A stretch of DNA of 64,000 nt, taken from positions 1-64,000 of the forward strand of contig JAFXUX010000037.1 in NCBI GenBank assembly GCA_017524805.1. Direction: 5' to 3'. The translations under genes and the position numbers were made by a program. Each line of letters begins with the position of its first letter. Within the stretch, counting starts at the first letter, position 1. The stretch comes from Candidatus Methanomethylophilaceae archaeon. GTDB taxonomy: Archaea; Thermoplasmatota; Thermoplasmata; Methanomassiliicoccales; Methanomethylophilaceae. A model generated the notes under the pieces. That model saw only the letters and a list, made by a program, of their open reading frames with translations. It did not search any database and was not told the DNA's origin. This document shows positions 27,182 through 35,703 of this stretch, one piece after another.

Positions 27182-29089
27182 ATGGCGAAGAAGCAGTTCA
27201 AATCCGAATCGAAGCAGCTCCTGAATCTGATGATCAATTCCATCTATACCCACAAGGAGATCTTCCTGAGGGAAATGATCTCCAACGCGTCGGATGCGAT
27301 CGACAAGCTCCATTACAAATCGATGACCGACAACCTTCCCGTCGCCAGGGAGGATTTCAAGATCGTCGTCTCCTGGGACAAAGACGCCCGCACGATAACC
27401 GTCTCGGACAACGGCATCGGAATGGACAAAGAGAGTCTGGACGCGAACCTCGGAGTCATCGCGCACAGCGGATCCCTGGATTTCAAGAAGGCCATGGAAG
27501 AGAAATCCGATATAGACATCATAGGGCAGTTCGGCGTCGGGTTCTATTCCGCATTCCTCGTCTCCGAGAAGGTCGAGGTCATCTCGAAGCCTTACGGATC
27601 CGACCAGGCATGGATGTGGGTCAGCGAGGGAGCCGACGGATACTCCATCAAGGAATGCCAGAAAGATGGCTGGGGAACCGACGTCGTGATGCACATCAAA
27701 CCTGACGCGGACGGCGAGAACTACTCCGATTTCATCGACGAATACAGGCTCAAAGAGCTAGTCAAGAAATATTCCGACTATGTGAGATGGCCGATCCACA
27801 TGACCCTCGAGAAAGGGGCGATGGAGGAGACCGGGGAGACCGGCGAGGACGGCAAGCCCAAGAAAGAGTGGAGAACCCATCTGGAAGACACCGTGGTCAA
27901 CAGCATGGTGCCCATCTGGCAGCGCCCCAGGAGCGACGCTTCCGACGAGGACTGCATCAAGTTCTACAAGGACAAGTTCCACGACTACGAGGATCCGGTC
28001 TCCGTCGTCAGGATCAACGCAGAAGGCGCCATAAGCTACAGGGCAATGCTCTTCATCCCGAGGGTGGCGCCGTACAACTTCTACAGCCGCGACTTCGAGC
28101 CTGGGCTCCAGCTCTATTCCAACGGCGTCATGATCATGGAGAAATGCAAGGATGTCCTCCCAGACTGCTTCAGATTCGTGAGAGGCGTGGTGGATTCCCC
28201 CGACCTCTCCCTGAACATCTCGAGGGAGATACTCCAGCACGACCGCCAGCTGGGCATGATAAGAGCGAACATCGAGAAGAAAATCAGGAAAGAGCTCGAG
28301 ACCATTCTCGCCGATGACCGCGACAAATACCTGGAATTCTACAAGAGCTTCGGCACCCAGCTGAAATACGGCATCGTCGAAGACTACGGAGCCAACTCTG
28401 ATATTGTCAAAGACCTGGTGATGTTCCACTCGATGGCCCAGGACAGGCTCATCACCCTCAAAGAGTACAAAGATTCAATGGCGGAAGGCCAGGAGAAAAT
28501 CTATTATGCGTCGGCAGAAAGCATCTCCCGCGCCAAGCAGCTGCCCCAGGCCGAGCAGGTCAGGGACAAGGGGTACGACATACTCTGCATGACCGAGGAC
28601 GTGGACGAATTCGCTATCCGCACGCTCAGAGCTTATGATGAGAAGGAGTTCTGCGACATATCCGGAAACGACCTCGGCATCGAGACCGAAGAAGAGAAGA
28701 AAGAGGCCGACGAGAAGGAGAGCAGCGAAAAGGAGATACTCGACTTCGTGAAGGAGACCCTCGGAGACAAGGTTTCGTCGGTGAAGCTCTCCCGCAAGCT
28801 CAAAAGCCACGCGGTCTGCCTCAGCACCGAGGGCGATGTCTCGCTGGAGATGGAGAAATACTTCGCCAGCATACCCGGCGGTTCTGACATTAACCAGATC
28901 AAAGCCAAGCGCATCCTGGAGATCAACGGATCGCACCCCGCGTTCGAATCCCTCAAGAAAGCTTACGAAGAGGACAGGGACAAAGCCAAGGACATGGCTA
29001 ACATCATGTACGTCCAAGCGCTGCTCATCGCCGGGATGCCCGTGGACGATATCATGGAATACTCCGACCTGGTCTTCAAATTCTTCTGA
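27182..29089 (+). CDS. htpG: HtpG, Hsp90-family chaperone
   Basis: 635 residues from ATG 27182, which follows a purine-rich GGAAGAAGG; a TTG two codons upstream is an alternative. The N-terminal GHKL ATPase contains EMISNASDAIDKL, VSDNGIGM and IGQFGVGFYSAF. The middle domain has RDFEPGLQLYSNGV and LNISREILQ, and an acidic linker precedes the C-terminal dimerisation region. It refolds and remodels client proteins in an ATP-dependent cycle. Hsp90 is widespread in bacteria and eukaryotes but patchy in archaea. This copy is bacterial in layout, with no charged linker of the eukaryotic type and no MEEVD tail, which suggests lateral acquisition. Confidence 0.94.
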   Translation: MAKKQFKSESKQLLNLMINSIYTHKEIFLREMISNASDAIDKLHYKSMTDNLPVAREDFKIVVSWDKDARTITVSDNGIGMDKESLDANLGVIAHSGSLDFKKAMEEKSDIDIIGQFGVGFYSAFLVSEKVEVISKPYGSDQAWMWVSEGADGYSIKECQKDGWGTDVVMHIKPDADGENYSDFIDEYRLKELVKKYSDYVRWPIHMTLEKGAMEETGETGEDGKPKKEWRTHLEDTVVNSMVPIWQRPRSDASDEDCIKFYKDKFHDYEDPVSVVRINAEGAISYRAMLFIPRVAPYNFYSRDFEPGLQLYSNGVMIMEKCKDVLPDCFRFVRGVVDSPDLSLNISREILQHDRQLGMIRANIEKKIRKELETILADDRDKYLEFYKSFGTQLKYGIVEDYGANSDIVKDLVMFHSMAQDRLITLKEYKDSMAEGQEKIYYASAESISRAKQLPQAEQVRDKGYDILCMTEDVDEFAIRTLRAYDEKEFCDISGNDLGIETEEEKKEADEKESSEKEILDFVKETLGDKVSSVKLSRKLKSHAVCLSTEGDVSLEMEKYFASIPGGSDINQIKAKRILEINGSHPAFESLKKAYEEDRDKAKDMANIMYVQALLIAGMPVDDIMEYSDLVFKFF

Positions 29090-29096
29090 TACAAAC

Positions 29097-29141
29097 GCCG
29101 GGGCTCTCCCGGCACCTTTCTACCGTGAAAACGGCTTTTTT
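29097..29141 (+). terminator. double hairpin and T-run after htpG
   Basis: GCCGGG/CCCGGC (29097-29113) is followed by CCGT-GAAA-ACGG (29123-29134) and six Ts, eight bases after the htpG stop. This is a good candidate 3' end for the htpG message. Confidence 0.6.
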
Positions 29142-29290
29142 GGTTCCGCCGCACTGTTCTAAGCCTCGTATCAAAGCAATGGAGGCTATTGTGCTGAACA
29201 CACGGTTCGTACATGAGCCACTCATTCCGTGCGTAAATGCGGCGATACGATGGAATTAAACTTGAAATTATAATAGATGCTCAGATTTCT

Positions 29291-29412
29291 GCCGGCCCTG
29301 AACGGCCGAAAGAAGTTTACTTCGCCTTTAGATGGCGAGCCTTAAGAGTTCAGCGATGAGGCGCAGAACCCCAAGGACCAGGAAAAATTTTGCGTGTACT
29401 CCTGGTCCTTTT
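29291..29412 (+). ncRNA. candidate structured non-coding RNA
   Basis: In the 534-base gap between htpG and uvrA, three hairpins follow in order: CGGCC/GGCCG near 29293-29308, TCGCC/GGCGA around a TTTAGAT loop near 29321-29337, and an 11-bp perfect stem AAGGACCAGGA/TCCTGGTCCTT (29372-29382 with 29400-29410) that is followed by TTC. An AAATTATAAT element at 29265-29274 is at the right distance for a TATA box. I cannot match it to a known RNA family. The small open frame at 29332-29586 has no protein features. The rest of the gap (29142-29290 and 29413-29623) shows nothing else apart from the uvrA promoter. Confidence 0.35.
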
Positions 29413-29594
29413 CATCATCCAGGATTTTCACCTCCTTTCAGATTGCTCAGGCCCCGAATTGTCGTAGCTGTGCGAAGAATTCACAATACATCACTCGACG
29501 GAAAAAGACTGGATTCCAAGAACTTCTCACACATGGATGAGGCTGAGCTGAAATCAAAGCGGCTATTCAAAAGCCGCGTGCAGTAACGTTCCGT

Positions 29595-29604
29595 TTATTA
29601 ATCT
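29595..29604 (+). promoter_or_regulatory. TATA box of uvrA
   Basis: GTTTATTAAT is centred about 25 bases before the uvrA ATG at 29624, the expected TBP position for a leaderless transcript. Confidence 0.4.
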
Positions 29605-29623
29605 AACGTGCATAGCGCGTGCC

Positions 29624-32104
29624 ATGAAGATTCCCGATCGCATCGAAGTGCGCGGAGCCAGGATCCATAACCTCAAAAGCATCGACGTCGACGTTCCGCT
29701 CAACAGAATAGTCGGGATCGCTGGCGTGTCTGGATCCGGCAAATCTTCGTTGGCCCTCGGGACTCTGTATGCGGAAGGCTCCAGACGCTATCTGGAGTCG
29801 CTTTCCACTTACACCAGAAGGCGCATGACCCAAGCCGCCCGGGCCGACGTCGATGATGTGCGCTACGTCCCTGCGGCTCTCGCGCTGCATCAGCGCCCCG
29901 GGATCCCAGGGGTCAGAAGCACTTTCGGGACTTCCACCGAACTTCTCAACAGCTTGAGGCTGATGTTCTCCAGGCTGGCGAACCATAGATGCCCCAACGG
30001 CCACTATCTGAAGCCGAGCATAGACTTCGCCGCCATGTTCGAGATAAAATGCCCCATATGCGGAGAGATTGTGACGCCTCCGAGCGCGGAGGAGCTCTCA
30101 TTCAACAGCACCGGCGCCTGCAGGAAATGCGATGGGACCGGAGTCGCATACGAAGTGGACGAATCCACTTTGATTCCCGACGAATCCAAGACGATCGATG
30201 AGGGGGCGGTAGCGCCATGGCAGACTTTGATGTGGTCCCTAATGAAGGATCTGGCCAGGGATATGGGGGTCCGCACCGACGTCCCGTTCAGGGATCTCAC
30301 CGAAAAGGAAAGGGAGATCGTTTTCCACGGGCCGGCAGAGAAGAGACATATCCTGTATTACAACGAGAAATCTGGGAACGCCGGCGAGATGGATTTCACA
30401 TATTACAGCGCCGTGCACACGGTGGAGAATGCCCTGTCAAAAGTCAGAGACGAGAAGGGGATGAAAAGGGTGGAGAGATTCCTGAAGATGGGAGTCTGCC
30501 CCAGCTGCGGCGGATCTAGGCTGTGCGAGGCGGCCCGCGCCCCTTTGCTGAGAGGGATCTCTCTGGATAAGGCGTGCGAGATGACTCTCGATGAGCTTGT
30601 TCAATGGGTGGCCGGAGTGCCCGGGACGCTCCCCGAGGAGATGGTCCCGATGGCGGAGAGCATATGCGAATCCTTCGCCGACGCCTCCAAACGCCTGCTG
30701 GACCTGGGATTGGGATACCTTTCCCTGGACCGCCCGACGTCCACCCTATCCACCGGCGAAAGGCAGCGCTCCCAGCTGGCCAGATCCGTCCGCAACCGCA
30801 CCACAGGAGTGCTATACGTGCTCGATGAGCCTTCCATAGGCCTCCACCCTTCCAACATCGAGGGATTGGTGGGAGTCATGGACGACCTCGTCTCCGACGG
30901 GAACACCATCGTTTTGGTCGACCACGACACACAGGTGCTGTCCCGCTCCGATTGGATGATCGAGCTGGGACCGGGAGCCGGAGCTGATGGCGGAAGGGTC
31001 ATCGCCCAAGGGACGGTCGAAGATCTTGAAAGAAACGAAGCCTCGAAGATCGGGCCGTTCCTAAGGGACAAAAACCGCACACTGCGCCCTCGCGCGTCAA
31101 GAGACGCCATCTTCTCGGAAGGCGAGATATCGATGTCCACTACGGCTATCCACACAGTCAAACCGCTGGAAGTCAGGATCCCCAAGGGCCGGATGACCGT
31201 GGTGACCGGAGTGTCCGGAAGCGGCAAGACCACCATGGTCCTGGACAGCCTGGTCCCCGCTTTGGAAGCGCTGCTCTCCGGGAAAGAACTGCCGCCTCAT
31301 GTCAAGTCCATCTCCGCCAATGGGATGGCCCGCGTCAGGCTCATCGACGCCGCTCCCATCGGAATCAACGTCCGCTCCACCGTGGCCACATATGCGGACG
31401 TCCATGACGAGCTACGCAAAGCCTTCGCGAAAACGCCGGAAGCCAGAAGCGAAGGCATCAAAGCCGGAGACCTTTCGTACAACACCGGATCGATGAGATG
31501 CCCCACGTGCGACGGCACCGGAACCGTGAGCTTGGACATACAGTTCTTGGCGGACGTCAACATGCCATGCCCAGATTGCGGAGGCTCCCGCTACCGCCAG
31601 GAAGCGCACAAGCTCATAAGAAGATCGAAGAACGGAGATTCGCATTCCTTGCCTGAGATCATGGGCATGAGCGTGAACGAAGCTCTGGAAGCCTGCTCGG
31701 ACATGCCGCTGGTCTGCTCGAGACTGCAGACCCTGCGCGACGTAGGCTTGGGATACCTCACCTTAGGCGAAGCCACGCCGGGCCTGTCCGGAGGGGAAGC
31801 CCAGCGCCTGAAGCTTGCCAGCGAACTCAGGAAAGGGCAGGGAGACGCCATCTTCGTGTTCGACGAGCCTACCATCGGACTCCATCCTCTGGATGTGGAG
31901 GTGCTCATGGGTATCTTCCAGACCCTGATAGAATCCGGGGCGACTGTGATAGTGATAGAGCATGACCTCGACGTCATCAGGAACGCCGATTATATCGTCG
32001 ACATGGGGCCGCGCGGAGGGGAGGAGGGCGGGACGATAGTTGCGTCCGGCACGCCGGAAGAGGTCGAAGCTAACCCTGCCAGCATCACGGGAAAATACAT
32101 CTGA
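29624..32104 (+). CDS. uvrA: UvrA-family excinuclease ATPase (short form)
   Basis: 826 residues, about 110 shorter than classical UvrA. Two ABC modules are present: Walker A GVSGSGKSS (near 34-42) and GVSGSGKTT (near 527-535), signatures STGERQRSQLARS and LSGGEAQRLKLAS, Walker B VLDEPSIGLHP and VFDEPTIGLHP. Zinc-binding cysteine pairs occur in CPICGE...CRKCDG and CPTCDG...CPDCGG. The shortening lies in the region of the UvrB-binding and insertion segments, so it resembles the UvrA2 class associated with damage tolerance rather than complete UvrABC repair; no UvrB or UvrC is in the window. Its 3' end is convergent with and overlapped by dinB. Confidence 0.88.
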   Translation: MKIPDRIEVRGARIHNLKSIDVDVPLNRIVGIAGVSGSGKSSLALGTLYAEGSRRYLESLSTYTRRRMTQAARADVDDVRYVPAALALHQRPGIPGVRSTFGTSTELLNSLRLMFSRLANHRCPNGHYLKPSIDFAAMFEIKCPICGEIVTPPSAEELSFNSTGACRKCDGTGVAYEVDESTLIPDESKTIDEGAVAPWQTLMWSLMKDLARDMGVRTDVPFRDLTEKEREIVFHGPAEKRHILYYNEKSGNAGEMDFTYYSAVHTVENALSKVRDEKGMKRVERFLKMGVCPSCGGSRLCEAARAPLLRGISLDKACEMTLDELVQWVAGVPGTLPEEMVPMAESICESFADASKRLLDLGLGYLSLDRPTSTLSTGERQRSQLARSVRNRTTGVLYVLDEPSIGLHPSNIEGLVGVMDDLVSDGNTIVLVDHDTQVLSRSDWMIELGPGAGADGGRVIAQGTVEDLERNEASKIGPFLRDKNRTLRPRASRDAIFSEGEISMSTTAIHTVKPLEVRIPKGRMTVVTGVSGSGKTTMVLDSLVPALEALLSGKELPPHVKSISANGMARVRLIDAAPIGINVRSTVATYADVHDELRKAFAKTPEARSEGIKAGDLSYNTGSMRCPTCDGTGTVSLDIQFLADVNMPCPDCGGSRYRQEAHKLIRRSKNGDSHSLPEIMGMSVNEALEACSDMPLVCSRLQTLRDVGLGYLTLGEATPGLSGGEAQRLKLASELRKGQGDAIFVFDEPTIGLHPLDVEVLMGIFQTLIESGATVIVIEHDLDVIRNADYIVDMGPRGGEEGGTIVASGTPEEVEANPASITGKYI

Positions 32105-33334
32105 TAAGGATCGCCCGAATATCCTGCGGAGCCTCATCTCCTCGGCCAGACCGTGGAGATCCTCCATGCGATGCATGTATCCCCTGTCGCCGACAAAATC
32201 GATTCCGTAACGTCTGCCGAGCTCCTTCAGAGCGTCCTCCAGAGCCGCGTCCGAATCCGCGGGGCCGGACCCGAAATCCTCATCCAAAGTTGTCTGGCGG
32301 GTCCTTCCGCTGGAAAGATTGTAGATCCCGACGCCGATGAGCCTCACGCCCTGCTTCTTAACCGTGGAAAGAAGCCCGACGGCCGCCCGATGTATCGACA
32401 GAGCATCGTCGCAGCGGACAGAGGCCTTGGACCTGGTGATGCTCCTCATGTTAGAGAACGTGATCTTCAGCACCACGCCGTTGCCGTGGAGCCTGTGCCG
32501 TTTGGCACGCTCTACCACACTCATCGACATCAGCAGAAGGACGTCCTCCAGAAGCTTGTAATCGTGCACATCCCTCTGGAACGTGAGCTCGCGGCTGATG
32601 GACTTGGCGTCCTCGGGCCTGTAAGGAATGACTTTCCTGCCGTCTATCCCGCGGGCCAGCTGAATCAGAATGCTCCCTTGCCTTCCCAGTAGCTCGATGA
32701 CTTCGTCTTCCCTGTCCAAAAGATTGCTGACGGTGTATATCTCTGCGCCATAGAGCTTGTCAGCGGTCCTCTTTCCGACGGAGAAAAGAACTTTGACATC
32801 GCGATCGATGACCAGATCCATGAAATCCTGGGGAGTCAGAATCTCATAATACCCATCGGGCTTCTTCTCCTCGCTGGCAGTCTTAGCCGCGGCCTTGGAA
32901 TACGCCAAACCGACAGAGCATGTAAGGCCCAGCTCCGCGGCGGTGCGGCGCTTTATCTCCTTGGCGATCTCCCTCGCCCGATCGAAATTGCCGGCGATCT
33001 CGGTGACATCCAGATATGCCTCATCCAATGCCACGGTCTCGGAAGCCGAAGCATATGAATCCCAGATATCATGCAGCCTATCCGAGACTTCCTTGTATTT
33101 GGCGAAATTCGGATGCATGTAAATGCCGTCCGGGCAGAGTTTATAGGCGTCCTTTATGTTCATAGCGGAATGCACGCCGAACTTCCTGGCCTCGTAGCTG
33201 CATGTCGAGACGACGCCCCTTTCGGTGGGAAGGGAACCGATGATAAGCGGCTTTCCGCGCAGAGTCGGATTGTCGCGGGCTTCCACGGAAGCGAAGAAAG
33301 CGTCCATATCGACGTGGATTATGATCTGCTCCAT
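31763..33334 (-). CDS. dinB: Y-family DNA polymerase IV (DinB) with antisense C-terminal tail
   Basis: From ATG 33334 (MEQIIIHVDMDAFFASVE) the frame gives 523 residues. The palm carboxylates are in HVDMDAFF and ETVALDEAYLDV; the little-finger domain follows. It performs translesion synthesis. Family members usually end near residue 350-420. Here residues ~408-414 read GRSLSDVF, which resembles a PCNA-binding PIP box, exactly at the convergent uvrA stop codon. The frame then runs on for another ~110 residues antisense to uvrA until TAA at 31763. That tail has no family features and is probably a by-product of stop-codon loss. The longer frame upstream to 33421 is disfavoured. Confidence 0.88.
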   Translation of the reverse strand: MEQIIIHVDMDAFFASVEARDNPTLRGKPLIIGSLPTERGVVSTCSYEARKFGVHSAMNIKDAYKLCPDGIYMHPNFAKYKEVSDRLHDIWDSYASASETVALDEAYLDVTEIAGNFDRAREIAKEIKRRTAAELGLTCSVGLAYSKAAAKTASEEKKPDGYYEILTPQDFMDLVIDRDVKVLFSVGKRTADKLYGAEIYTVSNLLDREDEVIELLGRQGSILIQLARGIDGRKVIPYRPEDAKSISRELTFQRDVHDYKLLEDVLLLMSMSVVERAKRHRLHGNGVVLKITFSNMRSITRSKASVRCDDALSIHRAAVGLLSTVKKQGVRLIGVGIYNLSSGRTRQTTLDEDFGSGPADSDAALEDALKELGRRYGIDFVGDRGYMHRMEDLHGLAEEMRLRRIFGRSLSDVFSRDAGRVSFDLFRRAGRNYRPALLPSARPHVDDIIGVPDDVEVMLYHYHSRPGFYQGLEDTHEHLHIQRMESDGRLVEHEDGVSLPFPEFAGKLQALGFPSGQARRGFA

Positions 33335-33509
33335 ATGGGAACCGCCCCTCTCACCGGAACAGGATTGACCGAAGCGTATAGGGTTCTTTCGGCGGAGGTG
33401 GCTGGCGCTCAGCACGCTCACCCTTCTGGACGACCGTTTATGGGGAGCTGACAGGATTCTCCGCGTAAACGGAAACAGAATTCGTCACACATGAGATAAT
33501 AAATGATAA

Positions 33510-33517
33510 TTTATAAG
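33510..33517 (+). promoter_or_regulatory. TATA box of Shango-like operon
   Basis: TTTATAAG is about 40 bases before the ATG at 33554 in an AT-rich stretch. It puts transcription start about 15 bases before the first gene. Confidence 0.45.
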
Positions 33518-33553
33518 CAAAACACGATACCGCCCGCGCATCGGAGACAATAG

Positions 33554-35692
33554 ATGGCAGGAAAAATACACCCAGACGATTCATTCAAGGAAGGCCGCGC
33601 GATGGATCTTACCATTGAGGCAATGGAAAAGTACTGGAGATACGGAGGGGAGCCTTGCGAATATGTCCCCAGCCTGATCCTCCATCCGGGGTACAGAGAA
33701 TTGGAGTGGAAACGCCTGAGATACTATCTCCATTGGAGGTCCGACGTCTTCGATGGGCTCTACGGAGACACAGATTCCGGATACATATGGTTGCATTCGA
33801 TGGAGCTCCTGCTGGTGAATGATGACCCGGAAGAGGCCGACAGGTGCTTCAGAGGGATGATCGAAGCCTACAAAGGGCAGAACAATGCCGTGGACTACAT
33901 TCTCACGGCAACCAGCGCATTCCACCAGGCCTCGAACCACATGATGATATCGGATTATCCGGCCCTGAACAGAAGCCTCCGCACCCTCAGAATATGCATG
34001 ATCCTGTCTTCCGAAAAATTCGTCCCGCTGTCCGCCGAAGACATCAGATTCATAACCGGCCGCAAAGGGACCAAAATAGACAAGTACGCAGATGAAACGG
34101 CCATTATAGTCAGCGCCGCCCTCCATGAGATAGGGAGATGGCAGAAGCCCAACGGGATCCTCAGCCTCTGCGCGCGCCCTCTGGATACCTACGAAAAATA
34201 CCCGTTCGCATACGACATCTGGTACATCCCTAAGGAACTGAGATTCAGGTGCAGGGACATCAAAAACTCGGAGATATTCGTGGACCTGACCAAAAAGCTG
34301 CACAAAGCCTGCGTGCTGTACCTCGCCGGAAATGACGACATCGATTCCTTGGCCGGAAAATACGCTGCAACCCTCAGAAAGTGCATAGAAGCGCACAAAA
34401 ACGGAACCCTCGGCGAGATAACCGCGCCGTACAGGAAAACCGGGTCCCCATGGGATGAGACGATGCACAGCCATAACGGAAGATTCGAGGCCCATCGCAA
34501 GGATGGGGTATGGCCCAGCTACCGTTTCCAGTCGAGGATGAGGGAATACAGCATGGTGATGGTGCCTTCGACCGGGAGGATCGACTCCAACCCCCCTCCG
34601 GAACCGTGCTATTCCAGTATGACCCTTGGGATGTTCGGCGAATACCAATCCTGGAAAGACAGCGTTCTGAGGGGAGAGAAAACGATCGGCAGATGCCGCG
34701 GATTCTCATGGCTTCTGTCCCAGGAGATCCTCTGCGACCCGTCGCTCGACCCAGAATCAGCCATCCATGCGCTCACGCTCTGCAAAAACAATTCGGATTC
34801 GCCCATTGACAAGAGAATAGACAACGCAATCATTGAGCTGTGCCTCATCGACGATTTAAATCCCCCGGAGCTGGACAGATACTCTGACCTCGTCCGCGTC
34901 GAAGCTCTGACGACGCGCGCGCTTCTTTCGGAACCCCCAAGAGACCTGTCATCGGAACAGATAAGACGCTGCTGGGACGGAGAATCGGACGATCCCGCCC
35001 TAACCGATGCGGTCAATGCCTCCCTGAAGCTGCTCCATTCCAAAGGCTCGAGGCTCAGCACCATAGCGGACATGAGGACGATCACCCAGACCATATCGAC
35101 GTTCGAAGGATTCGCAGGCATGCCCATCTCCGTGGATGTGAAGATTTTCGGCCCCGGAAACAAAGATTTCGTCAGGATCATATCTTCCATCTGCAAAATC
35201 GCGTCCGCCGCGATTTCCGGGGAGAAATGCCCGCGCTGCCCCTCCGGATTCGGCTCCAATAACCGCGATATTGTGTGCGAAGCAACTCTCATAGCCCTGA
35301 AAGAAAGGGAGAGCAAAAAGCGGAGGGAATCCATGGCCAATATGCGCTTGGATATGTCAGCGATAGAGGAGGCGGAGAACGACCTCAGAGACATCGCGAA
35401 GATGCTGGGCGCGGAAGTCGAAGATGAGCCCCTGGATATTGGTAAGACTATAGTGAATATAGAAATTAAGACTATAGTGGAAAAAACGGGAGACCCCTGG
35501 AAAGACTTCGCAGCCATGCTCACCGAGGAACAGAAACAATACGCCAAAGAATGCCTTGAAGGGACGAAGGTCAACAGGACCTTGGAGAGGGCGGTCAACT
35601 CTGCCGCAGCCGACACAATAGGGGATATTGTCCTGGACAACGGCACCGCCATCGAAGATTACGCGCAGAAACTCAAAGAAACTGTTTGCTGA
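33554..35692 (+). CDS. sngA: TerB_N/TerB_C protein, Shango SngA-like
   Basis: 712 residues. The N-terminal part has the TerB_N pattern LRYYLHWRSDVFDGLYGDTDSGYIWLH (about 55-81, shown here only as landmark residues W62, R63, G74, Y77) and helical repeats after it. The last ~120 residues, ending in a DPWKDFAAMLTEEQKQY block, match TerB_C. A CPRCPSG motif near 559 could bind metal. TerB_N and TerB_C flank many stress and conflict systems, and in the Shango antiphage system a TerB-domain protein is encoded with a DUF2791 ATPase and a helicase. Here those two genes follow directly: the ATPase ATG is 11 bases after this stop and the helicase overlaps the ATPase. The downstream ATG at 33602 is an alternative start. 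Confidence 0.78.
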   Translation: MAGKIHPDDSFKEGRAMDLTIEAMEKYWRYGGEPCEYVPSLILHPGYRELEWKRLRYYLHWRSDVFDGLYGDTDSGYIWLHSMELLLVNDDPEEADRCFRGMIEAYKGQNNAVDYILTATSAFHQASNHMMISDYPALNRSLRTLRICMILSSEKFVPLSAEDIRFITGRKGTKIDKYADETAIIVSAALHEIGRWQKPNGILSLCARPLDTYEKYPFAYDIWYIPKELRFRCRDIKNSEIFVDLTKKLHKACVLYLAGNDDIDSLAGKYAATLRKCIEAHKNGTLGEITAPYRKTGSPWDETMHSHNGRFEAHRKDGVWPSYRFQSRMREYSMVMVPSTGRIDSNPPPEPCYSSMTLGMFGEYQSWKDSVLRGEKTIGRCRGFSWLLSQEILCDPSLDPESAIHALTLCKNNSDSPIDKRIDNAIIELCLIDDLNPPELDRYSDLVRVEALTTRALLSEPPRDLSSEQIRRCWDGESDDPALTDAVNASLKLLHSKGSRLSTIADMRTITQTISTFEGFAGMPISVDVKIFGPGNKDFVRIISSICKIASAAISGEKCPRCPSGFGSNNRDIVCEATLIALKERESKKRRESMANMRLDMSAIEEAENDLRDIAKMLGAEVEDEPLDIGKTIVNIEIKTIVEKTGDPWKDFAAMLTEEQKQYAKECLEGTKVNRTLERAVNSAAADTIGDIVLDNGTAIEDYAQKLKETVC

Positions 35693-35703
35693 AAGGAGAG
35701 GAA

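Noticed and set aside
29332-29586. 84-residue open frame between htpG and uvrA
   Set aside because: No start signal and no family features, and it overlaps the strong hairpin; a non-coding role is more likely.
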